Source: Bacteroidota bacterium
GTDB taxonomy: Bacteria; Bacteroidota; Bacteroidia; Chitinophagales; Chitinophagaceae
DNA length: 64,000 nt
Reading direction: 5' to 3'
Assembly: GCA_005882315.1 (NCBI GenBank)
Contig: VBAR01000006.1
Coordinates: forward strand, 124,001-188,000
The notes below the pieces were generated by a model. It ran no database searches, was not told the origin of the DNA, and saw only the letters and a program-made list of their open reading frames with translations. The translations under genes and the position numbers were made by a program. Below, one piece after another: positions 27,414 to 36,308 of the stretch (its first letter is position 1; every line of letters starts with the position of its first letter).

Positions 27414-28277
27414 TTACTGAGTTGTCGCTATCGGCTTCTGGTAAATAAACCTGACCATCGCATTTTTTGTACTATCAGATTTTAAGTAGAGTTGATATCG
27501 TTTATCACCGGCATTAATGATCATAAGTGCGGTATTAGGCGGGATGCTACCCATGTTTTCTCCAACCATTATCACTTCTTGCATCGTTTTTTTCAAATCG
27601 ATCCTGACATAGGTACTAACAGGTTTTGCCGTTAGCATTTTCCTGGATACAGATGGCATATTGTTTATATAAACAGAAATGGTGTCTCCATCGATCTGCC
27701 CATTATCATAAAAATCTATTTTGATAGTACCGGTGTCAACAAAAATTTCTTTTACCAATTCTGCTTTACGGTTGGCTAAAGCAGGTGGTAATTTTGGCTC
27801 CGGTTTAAAATCAGATTTAGATACCCGGTTTAATACGATCGTACCCGGTGGACATGCAGAACGTTTATCCATCGTGGTTCCTTCCCAGCTTCCACGCAAT
27901 TGTTCATCTTGCCCTTCCTTATGTAAAGTGAGTTTATATTTTTTTATACATGGAATACAATCACTGGGTATCTGGAAAACGAGGACTTTCAGTTCATCGA
28001 TCGTTGCCAATTTTTCTTTTTCATTCCAACTTCCTTCAAACTCTTCTTTTACATAATTTGTTTGATCAGAAAAATGGTAGGACACACCTGTTATCCTCGA
28101 TCCGGCTACTTCCAGTTGTAATTCTATATTGTAAACAGGAAAACAACCTCCAACATTCTGAACGAGTCTTCCTTTCCAGGTTCCGGTCATGTTTGTATTG
28201 ATCGTGTTGTTTGCAGTTTGGGCAAAACATACAATTCCAGTAGTTATATAAACCAATGTTAGTAGCAGGTGTCTCAT
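27414..28277 (-). CDS. Secreted protein of unknown function (tandem paralog A)
   Basis: A 287-residue protein with a signal peptide (MRHLLLTLVYITTGIVCFAQ). The N-terminal mature domain starts GTWKGRLVQNVGG and looks like a small beta-barrel of the lipocalin/avidin sort. The C-terminal domain contains YDNGQIDGDTISVYINN and NMGSIPPNTALMIINAGDKR. The downstream-coded neighbour at 28385 has the same two domains with a longer linker, so the pair arose by duplication. I recognise no named family. It is presumably periplasmic or surface-exposed. Confidence 0.65.
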   Translation of the reverse strand: MRHLLLTLVYITTGIVCFAQTANNTINTNMTGTWKGRLVQNVGGCFPVYNIELQLEVAGSRITGVSYHFSDQTNYVKEEFEGSWNEKEKLATIDELKVLVFQIPSDCIPCIKKYKLTLHKEGQDEQLRGSWEGTTMDKRSACPPGTIVLNRVSKSDFKPEPKLPPALANRKAELVKEIFVDTGTIKIDFYDNGQIDGDTISVYINNMPSVSRKMLTAKPVSTYVRIDLKKTMQEVIMVGENMGSIPPNTALMIINAGDKRYQLYLKSDSTKNAMVRFIYQKPIATTQ

Positions 28278-28384
28278 TCGTAAAGCAAAATAGCTGAATT
28301 GAACTAATATATTTTAAAAACTTGTTCCGCGGCAACCGAATTACAGAAGCGGTCAGTTAGGAATAGGATGCAAATATGGGTTGG

Positions 28385-29527
28385 TTATTTTTTAATGTAT
28401 TTAAATCTCACCATTGCATTTTTTTGAAAAGTAGATGTGATACGTGCCGTAAAACGCTGGTCACCGGCTTCAACGACCATCAAAGAAGTATTTGGGGGAA
28501 TTCTTCCGAGATTCTCTGCTACCATTACAAGCTCATGCTCATTATTTATCTCATCCAACTTTAACTTTAGTTCCAAGGGAACAGCTGTCAGCCTTTTTTT
28601 ACTTAGCACCAGTTTATTATTCATATAAACGGAAATAGTGTCTCCATCTATTTCGCCATTATCATAAAGCTTTACTGTTACATTCTCATTATCCACTGTA
28701 AATGTATTAACCAGTTCATTCTTTCTGGATGAAAGAGAAGTTGGCCGTGTATTTATTTTTGGAGGAATATTTGTTTCAGTCACTTTATCGGATTCAATTG
28801 AATTCGGAATAGTATTATTTAGCGAATCAATATTATTTTTTTTAAGTGGCGTTACCGGCTTTGTAGATGTTGTTGTTCTTTGTGCCGGTGAGTTTGTTTT
28901 GACTGTAGTATTATTCTTTGGTACAGTCGTAGGAGATTTGGCAGGAGGTTTAGTAGCGGCAGTAGTCTTTTTAACGACAGCCGAATCTTTTTTCTGTGTT
29001 AGCGGAGCTGTTGAGGTTTCGTTTTGTGCTTTCTTCAAAAAAGGTTCTACCGGAAAATCTGAAGTTGGAACTTTTCGCAGATAAACTCGTCCATCACCAC
29101 AATCTTCACCTTTTTTACCGCCATAACTATCCTTTTCATATTTGCTGGTATAAGTACCTTCCAGGAATTCTTCTTTTCCTGATTGGGTATAAATAAGGTT
29201 ATACTTCATAATGCAGGCAACCGATAGGCCTGACATTTTTAGCTCAACTGTTTTAATTTCTTCAAACAATACTTTCTGGGAGATTTTATTGAAGTGGCCC
29301 GTCATGGTTGCTTTACCATAAAAAACGGTGGTGAGATAGGAATAAGTGACACCTGAAATGGTGTTACCCTTTGATTCCAGTTGTACTTCAATCTTATACT
29401 GGTCGCCCCGGTCTGAGAAAAAATTACCTCTCCAAATGCCGGTTATGTTCTGGGAAAATAGAGTTACTGGAAGAAAAAACAGTACGGGTAAAGAAACAAA
29501 TATGGGTTTCAGGAATCGTCTCATCAC
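28385..29527 (-). CDS. Secreted protein of unknown function (tandem paralog B)
   Basis: A 380-residue paralog of the next gene on the same strand. It has a signal peptide ending near FLPVTLFSQ and an N-terminal GIWRGNFFSDRGDQYKIEVQL domain. A Thr/Pro/Lys-rich linker (about 165-250, AATKPPAKSPTTVPK and similar) follows and is missing from paralog A. The C-terminal domain has YDNGEIDGDTISVYMNNK and NLGRIPPNTSLMVVEAGDQR. The linker suggests a domain held away from a surface. Its function is unknown. The genes are 107 bp apart and may be co-transcribed. Confidence 0.65.
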   Translation of the reverse strand: MMRRFLKPIFVSLPVLFFLPVTLFSQNITGIWRGNFFSDRGDQYKIEVQLESKGNTISGVTYSYLTTVFYGKATMTGHFNKISQKVLFEEIKTVELKMSGLSVACIMKYNLIYTQSGKEEFLEGTYTSKYEKDSYGGKKGEDCGDGRVYLRKVPTSDFPVEPFLKKAQNETSTAPLTQKKDSAVVKKTTAATKPPAKSPTTVPKNNTTVKTNSPAQRTTTSTKPVTPLKKNNIDSLNNTIPNSIESDKVTETNIPPKINTRPTSLSSRKNELVNTFTVDNENVTVKLYDNGEIDGDTISVYMNNKLVLSKKRLTAVPLELKLKLDEINNEHELVMVAENLGRIPPNTSLMVVEAGDQRFTARITSTFQKNAMVRFKYIKK

Positions 29528-29604
29528 GGCGTCAAAACTAACGAATAAGTTCGTAAAGATATATGGCTGGCTGGCAAGAGTTTGTTAATTTCGCCGCTCG
29601 TAAT

Positions 29605-29644
29605 TGTGAATGGTGAATTGTCGATGTTGGATGACGGATTCACA
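29605..29644. repeat. Short inverted repeat in the gap before thrS
   Basis: TGTGAAT (29605-29611) and ATTCACA (29638-29644) are perfect complements around 26 bases that include a partial GTGAATGGTGAAT duplication. The 160-bp gap otherwise shows only an imperfect -7 box (TAATTTCG, 29586-29593). Confidence 0.35.
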
Positions 29645-29687
29645 CAACTCCCTGTTACATTTTTTCTCAAAGACATAAAATTAAAAG

Positions 29688-31622
29688 ATGATTAATATCA
29701 CTTTACCGGATGGTTCGGTAAGACAGTATGAGAAAGGCACAACTTCACTGGATATTGCTAAATCCATTTCTGAAGGATTGGCAAGAAAAGTTCTAGCTGC
29801 TTCAGTAAATGGAAAAGTTTGGGATATAAGCCGGCCTATTAATGAAGACGCTGCTTTTAAACTATTGACATGGGATGATACGGAGGGAAAAAATACATTC
29901 TGGCATTCATCTGCCCACCTGATGGCTGAAGCTGTTGAATCAATGTTCCCTGGTGTAAAATTCTGGGTAGGCCCGCCGGTAGATAATGGTTTTTATTATG
30001 ACATGGATCTCGGTGATAGAAAAATTTCCGAAGCTGACCTGGAAGCATTGGAAAAAAAGATGAATGAGTTGTCAAAGCAGAATAATGCTTTTGCCCGTAA
30101 AGAAATTTCAAAAGCAGATGCACTAAAATATTTTACCGATAAAGGTGACGAATACAAACTCGACTTATTGCAAAACCTGACTGATGGTGAAATAACTTTT
30201 TATACACAGGGAAATTTTACAGATCTCTGCCGCGGTCCGCATATTCCAAATACAGGTTTTATAAAAGCGATAAAACTTACCAATATCGCAGGAGCTTACT
30301 GGAAAGGTGATGAAAAGAATAAACAGCTTACAAGATTGTATGGTGTCACATTTCCTTCCCAAAAACAATTGGATGAATATCTCGCCTTGCTTGAAGAAGC
30401 TAAGAAAAGAGATCATAGAAAGTTGGGAAAAGAGTTAGGCATTTTTACAATGGATGATGATGTAGGCCAAGGCCTGATCATGTGGATGCCGAATGGAACT
30501 GTGATAATTGAAGAACTGGAGAAGCTGGCAAAAGAAACTGAACAAGCGGCAGGATATAAAAGAGTAGTGACCCCGCATATCGCTAAGGAAAGTATGTATC
30601 TCACCAGTGGTCACCTCCCATATTATGCAGATAGTATGTACCCTCCAATGGAAATGGATGGCGAAAAATATTATCTGAGATCGATGAACTGCCCACATCA
30701 TCATAAGATTTATGCTGCTGAACCTAAAAGCTATCGTGACTTACCTTATCGTGTTGCTGAATATGGAACGGTATATCGTTATGAGCAAAGCGGTGAATTA
30801 TTTGGATTGATGAGGGTACGTTGCCTGCATATGAATGATGCACATATTTACTGTACAAAAGAACAGTTCAATGATGAGTTCAGGGCGGTGAATGATTTGT
30901 ACCTGAAGTATTTTAAGATCTTCGGAGTAGATAAATATATCATGCGTCTTTCTTTGCACTCACCGGAAAAATTGGGGATTAAATATGTGAATGAACCTGA
31001 GTTGTGGAAGCAAACAGAAGAGATGGTTAGGAATCTGTTGATAGAATCAAGCATACCATATGTGGAAGTGCAGGATGAGGCCGCTTTTTACGGTCCGAAA
31101 ATAGATGTACAGATCTATAGCGTTATTGGCCGTGAGTTTACCCTTGCAACCAACCAGGTGGATTTTTCACAGGGCCGCAGTTTTAAATTACAATACACAA
31201 CGCAGGATAATAAAACAGAAACGCCCCTTATTATTCACAGGGCCCCGCTGGGCACACATGAACGGTTTATTGGCTTCCTGTTAGAGCATTATGCCGGTAA
31301 ATTGCCGCTATGGCTGGCGCCGGTACAGGTGAAATTGCTGCCTATCAGCGACAAATTTGTAGGATATGCACAATCTGTTTTGGATAAACTAAAAAAAGCG
31401 GATATTCGTGCAGAGCTTGATGACCGCAGCGAAAAGATCGGAAAAAAGATTCGTGATACTGAGCTGATGAAAGTACCTTACATGTTCGTGGTAGGTGAAA
31501 AAGAGGTGAATGAAAACAAAGTAGCTGTGAGAAGGCAAGGCAAAGGCGATCTCGGGGCAAAATCAGTGGATGAAATTATTAATGAACTAGTGACAGAGAT
31601 CAAAGAAAGAAAAGCAGAATAG
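29688..31622 (+). CDS. thrS: Threonyl-tRNA synthetase
   Basis: Charges tRNA-Thr. The 644-residue protein has an N-terminal TGS domain (ITLPDGSVRQYEKG), the editing domain with HSSAHLMAEAV and CRGPHIPNTG, and the class II catalytic core. Core landmarks include YLRSMNCPHHHKIY (zinc-binding Cys), RYEQSGELFGLMRVR (motif 2) and RAPLGTHERFIGFLLEH (motif 3). A C-terminal anticodon-binding domain follows (PVQVKLLPIS). It is followed after 86 bp by infC, the usual order. Confidence 0.97.
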   Translation: MINITLPDGSVRQYEKGTTSLDIAKSISEGLARKVLAASVNGKVWDISRPINEDAAFKLLTWDDTEGKNTFWHSSAHLMAEAVESMFPGVKFWVGPPVDNGFYYDMDLGDRKISEADLEALEKKMNELSKQNNAFARKEISKADALKYFTDKGDEYKLDLLQNLTDGEITFYTQGNFTDLCRGPHIPNTGFIKAIKLTNIAGAYWKGDEKNKQLTRLYGVTFPSQKQLDEYLALLEEAKKRDHRKLGKELGIFTMDDDVGQGLIMWMPNGTVIIEELEKLAKETEQAAGYKRVVTPHIAKESMYLTSGHLPYYADSMYPPMEMDGEKYYLRSMNCPHHHKIYAAEPKSYRDLPYRVAEYGTVYRYEQSGELFGLMRVRCLHMNDAHIYCTKEQFNDEFRAVNDLYLKYFKIFGVDKYIMRLSLHSPEKLGIKYVNEPELWKQTEEMVRNLLIESSIPYVEVQDEAAFYGPKIDVQIYSVIGREFTLATNQVDFSQGRSFKLQYTTQDNKTETPLIIHRAPLGTHERFIGFLLEHYAGKLPLWLAPVQVKLLPISDKFVGYAQSVLDKLKKADIRAELDDRSEKIGKKIRDTELMKVPYMFVVGEKEVNENKVAVRRQGKGDLGAKSVDEIINELVTEIKERKAE

Positions 31623-31633
31623 TAATTAAATAG

Positions 31634-31686
31634 ATCCTCATTCCCTGTTGAGGATAAATCAAAAAAACAATACCCTTCACAGGGAA
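31634..31686 (+). ncRNA. Possible pseudoknot in the infC leader
   Basis: ATCCTCA (31634-31640) pairs perfectly with TGAGGAT (31649-31655). The loop of that hairpin, TTCCCTG (31641-31647), pairs perfectly with CAGGGAA (31680-31686). Both stems are seven base pairs and infC starts 22 bases later. A competing CCCTT/AAGGG hairpin (31673-31690) also exists. Either an H-type pseudoknot or mutually exclusive hairpins would fit translational control. Confidence 0.45.
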
Positions 31687-31708
31687 AGGGTTCATTTAAA
31701 TTTTTTAG

Positions 31709-32368
31709 ATGGCAGTACAACAAGGTGGTGGTGGCGGTTATAAACCCGGTGGCGGAGGTGGTTTTCAAAGACCGGCCGGTGGTGGTGGTTTCCAAAAACC
31801 AGGTGGATTTAACAAAGGCGGCTTCAACAGGAACAGGTTTCCTCCCCGCAGAGAAGCTGAGCATCGTATCAATCATTTTATCAGGGTTCCCCAGGTTCGT
31901 TTGGTTGGTGAGAATATAGAAGTGGGTGTTTACTCAACACAGGATGCAATGAAAATTGCGCAGGATCAAGGGCTTGATCTGGTAGAAATTTCTCCGCAGG
32001 CCGATCCGCCGGTTTGCAAGGTTATTGACTATAATAAATTCCTCTACGATAAGAAGAAGAAGGAAAAAGAAATGAAAGCGAAAAGCAAAACCTCTGAAGT
32101 AAAAGAGATTCGCTTTACGCCCAATACAGATGATCATGATTTTGATTTCAAATCACGTCATGCTGAAAACTTTTTGAAAGATGGTGATAAAGTAAAAGCA
32201 TACGTTCAGTTCAAAGGCCGTGCAATTCAATTCAAAGACCGTGGTGAATTATTACTTTTAAAATTTGCTGATCGTTTGAAAGAATTTGGTGCTATGGAAA
32301 GCATGCCGAAACTCGAAGGAAAAAGAATGATCGCTATTTTTACACCGAAAGGGAAGAAGAAACCATAA
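31709..32368 (+). CDS. infC: Translation initiation factor IF-3 with Gly-rich N-terminal extension
   Basis: IF-3 keeps the ribosomal subunits apart and proofreads start-codon choice. The canonical domains begin at about residue 50 (EHRINHFIRVPQVRLV), with QDQGLDLVEISP and CKVIDYNKF, a Lys-rich linker helix, and a C-terminal domain with KEIRFTPNTDDHDFDFK. Before this lies a ~50-residue extension of Gly-Gly-Gly, Phe-Gln and Pro units (GGGGGFQ, GGGGFQKPGG). That makes it 219 residues against the usual ~175-180. The start is ATG. A terminator follows, separating it from rpmI. Confidence 0.95.
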   Translation: MAVQQGGGGGYKPGGGGGFQRPAGGGGFQKPGGFNKGGFNRNRFPPRREAEHRINHFIRVPQVRLVGENIEVGVYSTQDAMKIAQDQGLDLVEISPQADPPVCKVIDYNKFLYDKKKKEKEMKAKSKTSEVKEIRFTPNTDDHDFDFKSRHAENFLKDGDKVKAYVQFKGRAIQFKDRGELLLLKFADRLKEFGAMESMPKLEGKRMIAIFTPKGKKKP

Positions 32369-32392
32369 TTTACTTCAAATATAAATTGACCG

Positions 32393-32423
32393 AAACCGTC
32401 GCAGACTTGTGCCGGTTTTTTTA
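32393..32423 (+). terminator. Terminator after infC
   Basis: AAACCG (32393-32398) pairs with CGGTTT (32413-32418), with a possible inner GCA/TGC pair, and ends in a run of seven T residues. Confidence 0.6.
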
Positions 32424-32449
32424 TTGTTCATATTTTTATAATTTTCATT

Positions 32450-32794
32450 ATGCAAATTGAAGCACTTCAAAAATTCTGTCTTTCATTACCTGCCGTTACA
32501 GAAGATGTAAAATGGGGTAACGACTTATGTTTTTCCATTGGAGCCAAAATGTTTTGTGTGACTTCCTTAGAACCACCAATCAAATATTCATTTAAAGTTC
32601 CGGACGATGTATTTGATGAACTATCCACTGCCGATGGATTTATGCCTGCACCATATATGGCAAGGGCTAAATGGGTGACCGTTACCAAACCTTCGGTGCT
32701 GGGTAAAAAGGATTGGGAAAAATATATCAAACAGAGTTACGAGCTGATAAAAATGAAATTGACAAAAAAACTGCGAAGCGACTTGGGGATATGA
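32450..32794 (+). CDS. MmcQ/YjbR family protein
   Basis: A 114-residue protein of the MmcQ/YjbR fold (double-wing DNA-binding-like). Visible family features are an early CLSLPAVTEDVKWGNDLCFSIG, the central MFCVTSL, and the C-terminal KKDWEKYIKQSYELI helix. YjbR-type proteins have no settled function; DNA binding is an annotation from the fold rather than a demonstrated role. It sits between infC and a metalloprotease gene, breaking the usual thrS-infC-rpmI-rplT order. Confidence 0.8.
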   Translation: MQIEALQKFCLSLPAVTEDVKWGNDLCFSIGAKMFCVTSLEPPIKYSFKVPDDVFDELSTADGFMPAPYMARAKWVTVTKPSVLGKKDWEKYIKQSYELIKMKLTKKLRSDLGI

Positions 32795-32925
32795 ATCTTT
32801 CAGCTTTTCTATAAGCCATTCCCTGTTTAACATTCTGTTTTCACCGTTGGTATAAAATGATAAACACCTTATCACTGGAAATCCTGTATTCTGTATCTTC
32901 AGCCTCTTTTATCCAAATAAAAAAT

Positions 32926-35478
32926 ATGATTAAAACGACCACACGATTCAGTTTTGTACTTGGTGCTGCATTATTTGCCACCAGCATAAATGCTCAGCCA
33001 CCAAACTCAAGACCTACCGATAGTACCCGTCGTGCTACGCCATCCAATAATGGCCCCAAAGCATTTAAGGAGATTGTTACTTCAAAAGCGGTAAGTGATG
33101 AAGGTTTGTTTACCATACATAAAGTTGAAGACAAATATTATTTTGAAATACCTGATAAATTATTAGGCCGTGATGTACTGGTAGTAAACAGGGTTTCCAA
33201 ATCATCAGTAAATACCAGTAAAGCCTTTGGTGGTTATAATGGCGATCAGATAAATGAAACAGTTATTCGTTTTGAAAAAGGCCCATCCAATAAAATTTTT
33301 CTGAAAGCAGTTTCTTATGCGGTAATGTCGAAAGACAGTACACAGCCAATGTTTCAATCAGTAATGAATTCAAACATACAGCCTATCTCTGCTGTATTTG
33401 AAATAAAAGCATGGTCAAAAGATACTACAGGATGTTTGATCGATGTTTCAGATTACCTGAACAGTGATAACGATATCATTGCTTTTTCATCTACAGGATT
33501 AGGAGGCCCCACTTCATTGATAATGGGAAAATCCATATTTAACGCAGGAGGTTTTCAACCCGACAAATCCTATGTTGTAAGTGTAAAATCTTTTGAAAAT
33601 AATATTGAGATAAGTGCAATTAAAACTTATAGCAAGACTATGGGTAGCGGAATTCAGATTGGTCTGCCTACCGCTCCGGGTAGCCAGAGCAATGTAACGT
33701 TGCAGATAAATAGTTCATTGATTATTCTTCCTGAAAAGCAAATGCATAAAAGATACTTCGATAACAGGATCGGTTATTTTGCAAGAGGCTATACTGATTT
33801 TGATAAAAATCCGCAAGGAGTAGAAAACCCAAGTATAGCTTTAAAATGGAGACTGGAACCTAAAGAAGAAGATATTGAAAAATATTTAAGAGGCGAATTG
33901 GTTGAGCCCAAAAAACAAATTGTTTATTATATCGATCCCGCTACTCCAAAGAAATGGATCCCTTTCCTGATACAGGGAGTAAATGACTGGCAGGTTGCTT
34001 TTGAAAAAGCAGGTTTCAAAAATGCCATCATTGCTAAAGAAGCTCCAACTAATGATTCTAACTGGACTCTCGAAGATGCGAGGTACGCCGGTATCATCTA
34101 CAAACCTTCGAGTGTCGCAAATGCTTACGGCCCTACTGTTACAGATCCAAGAACTGGTGAAATACTCGAGAGTCATATTGGTTGGTTTCATAACGTGATG
34201 CAGATATTGCGGAACTGGTATTTTATTCAATGCGCTGCAACAGACCCGAAAGCAAGAAAAATGGTTTTTGAGGATGAGCTGATGGGTCAGTTGATCCGTT
34301 TTGTTTCTTCGCATGAAGTAGGTCATACTCTTGGACTGCAACATAATTTTGGATCAAGCAGTACAGTGCCGGTAGAAAATCTGAGGAACAAAGCATGGGT
34401 AGAAGCAAACGGACATACACCTTCCATTATGGATTATGCCCGTTTCAACTATGTAGCGCAGCCGGAAGATAATATTTCAGAGATCGGTTTATTTCCAAGA
34501 ATAGGTGATTACGATAAATGGGCCATTGAATGGGCTTATCGTTGGTACCCTGATTTTAAAACAGAAGATGATGAAAAAGCACATTTAAATAAATGGGTAA
34601 TTGAAAAATTAAAAGACAGAAGACTTTGGTGGGGTAGTGGTGAAACAGATGATCCAAGAAATCAAACAGAAGATTTAGGTGATGATGCAGTTAAAGCATC
34701 GGGTTATGGGATAGCAAATCTTAAAAGAATATTGCCTAACCTGATGGAATGGACAAAGCAAAGTAATGAAGGTTATGAAAATCTCGCCGAACTCTATGGT
34801 GAATTGGTTGGACAGTTTAACCGCTATATTGGCCATGTTGGTAGTTATGTAGGCAGTATGTTTATGACGCCAAAAACAATTGAGCAAAGCGGGCCTGTTT
34901 TCGAATATCTGCCCGAAGCCAGACAAAAAGATGCTGTTGATTTTATCAATAAGCAGTTATTTACAACACCTATCTGGCTTATTAATTATGATATTTTCAA
35001 TCGTACCGGAAGAAATGCACTGACAACGATTGGCGGCTTGCAGGATGCTGCATTGGGCAGGTTGTTGCGTACCAGCAATCTTATGAAACTGATCAATAAC
35101 GAAGCTGCAATTGGAGATAAGGCGTACCAGGTAACAGAGCTATTGTCTGACTTAAAGAAAGGTATCTGGTCTGAACTAAGTGGGGGCAAGTCAATTGATG
35201 TTTATCGCAGAAACCTTCAGAAATCCTATGTTAGCATTATCGATGGGATTCTAAATCCACCATCCCAGTCTTCAGGCAGTACTATAATTTTCCTGGGTGG
35301 AGGAGGTGGTGGCAGCCAAGTTGACAAATCAGACATTAAAAGCATCCTTAGAGCTCATTTGATTAGTCTAAACCAGGAAGTGAAAGCTGCATCAGCACGA
35401 ATCACGGATAACATGAGCAAGCTTCATTTGGCTGACGTTTCAAACAGAATTGATAACATTCTGGATCCTAAGAAGTAA
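32926..35478 (+). CDS. Secreted zinc-dependent metalloprotease (DUF5117/DUF5118-type)
   Basis: I place the start at ATG 32926, which gives a signal peptide ending near SINAQPP; the mature protein has about 830 residues. The catalytic zinc site is HEVGHTLGLQHN (H463, E464, H467, H473), a metzincin-like HExxHxxGxxH. The N-terminal half is beta-rich, as in the large Bacteroidota zinc-dependent metalloproteases. After the catalytic domain come helical segments and a glycine-rich patch (LGGGGGGS) about 60 residues before the end. It is probably periplasmic or outer-membrane associated. Confidence 0.85.
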   Translation: MIKTTTRFSFVLGAALFATSINAQPPNSRPTDSTRRATPSNNGPKAFKEIVTSKAVSDEGLFTIHKVEDKYYFEIPDKLLGRDVLVVNRVSKSSVNTSKAFGGYNGDQINETVIRFEKGPSNKIFLKAVSYAVMSKDSTQPMFQSVMNSNIQPISAVFEIKAWSKDTTGCLIDVSDYLNSDNDIIAFSSTGLGGPTSLIMGKSIFNAGGFQPDKSYVVSVKSFENNIEISAIKTYSKTMGSGIQIGLPTAPGSQSNVTLQINSSLIILPEKQMHKRYFDNRIGYFARGYTDFDKNPQGVENPSIALKWRLEPKEEDIEKYLRGELVEPKKQIVYYIDPATPKKWIPFLIQGVNDWQVAFEKAGFKNAIIAKEAPTNDSNWTLEDARYAGIIYKPSSVANAYGPTVTDPRTGEILESHIGWFHNVMQILRNWYFIQCAATDPKARKMVFEDELMGQLIRFVSSHEVGHTLGLQHNFGSSSTVPVENLRNKAWVEANGHTPSIMDYARFNYVAQPEDNISEIGLFPRIGDYDKWAIEWAYRWYPDFKTEDDEKAHLNKWVIEKLKDRRLWWGSGETDDPRNQTEDLGDDAVKASGYGIANLKRILPNLMEWTKQSNEGYENLAELYGELVGQFNRYIGHVGSYVGSMFMTPKTIEQSGPVFEYLPEARQKDAVDFINKQLFTTPIWLINYDIFNRTGRNALTTIGGLQDAALGRLLRTSNLMKLINNEAAIGDKAYQVTELLSDLKKGIWSELSGGKSIDVYRRNLQKSYVSIIDGILNPPSQSSGSTIIFLGGGGGGSQVDKSDIKSILRAHLISLNQEVKAASARITDNMSKLHLADVSNRIDNILDPKK

Positions 35479-35546
35479 CAGCTTTTGATGTTGAAATATT
35501 TTCAAAATGGGGTTTCGCAGGAAGCCCCATTTTATTTCAGTGAATG

Positions 35547-35578
35547 TTTGGCTGATAAGGCTCTCAAACCTATCTTTG
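35547..35578 (+). promoter_or_regulatory. Promoter for rpmI-rplT
   Basis: TTTG (35547-35550), a 20-bp spacer and TATCTTTG (35571-35578) match the Bacteroidota consensus exactly. This gives rpmI-rplT its own transcript, with a leader of about 110 bases. Confidence 0.8.
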
Positions 35579-35582
35579 CGAC

Positions 35583-35668
35583 CCCTTACCCAAGGGTAGT
35601 TCTTCCTACTTACAGGATAACATTACTGAAGAGGCCCGCAAAGGGTCCCGGCTGTCCGGGAACGCCTC
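35583..35668 (+). ncRNA. Structured leader of rpmI-rplT mRNA (possible L20/L35 autoregulatory site)
   Basis: Two stems are visible: CCCTT/AAGGG (35583-35596), and a composite hairpin in which GAGGC (35631-35635) pairs with GCCTC (35664-35668) around a perfect TCCCGG-CTGT-CCGGGA hairpin (35646-35661). It ends 27 bases before rpmI. Feedback by ribosomal protein L20 on rpmI is known in other bacteria; applying it here is inference. Confidence 0.45.
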
Positions 35669-35695
35669 AAAGGTGTAATTTAAAAAGCATTTAAA

Positions 35696-35893
35696 ATGCC
35701 AAAGGTAAAAACGAACTCCAGTGCTAAAAAACGTTTCAAAGTAACGGGCACAGGAAAGATCACTCATCAAAAGAGTTTTAAACGTCACATCCTGACGAAA
35801 AAATCAAAGAAACGTAAAAGGGCTTTAGGTAAAGATGGCGTGGTTGCCAAACCTAACATGAACTTTGTAAAGTTCCTGCTTCGTTTGAAGTAA
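35696..35893 (+). CDS. rpmI: 50S ribosomal protein L35
   Basis: A 65-residue very basic protein of the large subunit. It starts [17 protein letters not shown] and has the family's [12 protein letters not shown] core. It is followed by rplT after 49 bp, the conserved order. Its own promoter and leader lie just upstream. Confidence 0.97.
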   Translation: MPKVKTNSSAKKRFKVTGTGKITHQKSFKRHILTKKSKKRKRALGKDGVVAKPNMNFVKFLLRLK

Positions 35894-35942
35894 ACCCGTA
35901 CACGAATTCAATCAACAATCTTAAATCTAAAATTATTTTGAT

Positions 35943-36287
35943 ATGCCCCGTTCAAAAAATTCGGTAGCAAGTAAAGCACGCCGGAAAAAAGTATTAAAGC
36001 AAGCCAAAGGCTTTTATGGTAAACGTAAAAACGTTTATACCGTTGCCAAAAACGTAGTTGAAAAAGGTATGACCTATATGTTTGTAGGTCGTAAACTGAA
36101 GAAAAGAGAATACCGTACATTATGGATTGCACGTATCAACGCTGCTGTTCGTGAAGAAGGATTAACGTATTCTGAATTCATCAACCGTTTAGGTAAAAAA
36201 GGAATCGAGCTGGATAGAAAAGTACTCGCTGACCTTGCGATGAACAATCCTGAAAGCTTTAAGAGCCTTGTTGCGCAGGTAAAATAA
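35943..36287 (+). CDS. rplT: 50S ribosomal protein L20
   Basis: A 114-residue basic protein needed for early large-subunit assembly. It starts [26 protein letters not shown], and the typical [23 protein letters not shown] and [12 protein letters not shown] segments are present. In several bacteria it also represses its own operon by binding the mRNA leader. A terminator follows immediately. Confidence 0.97.
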   Translation: MPRSKNSVASKARRKKVLKQAKGFYGKRKNVYTVAKNVVEKGMTYMFVGRKLKKREYRTLWIARINAAVREEGLTYSEFINRLGKKGIELDRKVLADLAMNNPESFKSLVAQVK

Positions 36288-36308
36288 GAACTTCCTAAAA
36301 GATATTAG

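Noticed and set aside
31478-31876. A 132-codon minus-strand ORF across thrS and infC
   Set aside because: It is antisense to two well-supported genes and has no recognisable domain.
35485-35694. A 69-codon ORF before rpmI
   Set aside because: It covers the consensus rpmI promoter and structured leader, and the predicted protein has no family features; it is probably chance.
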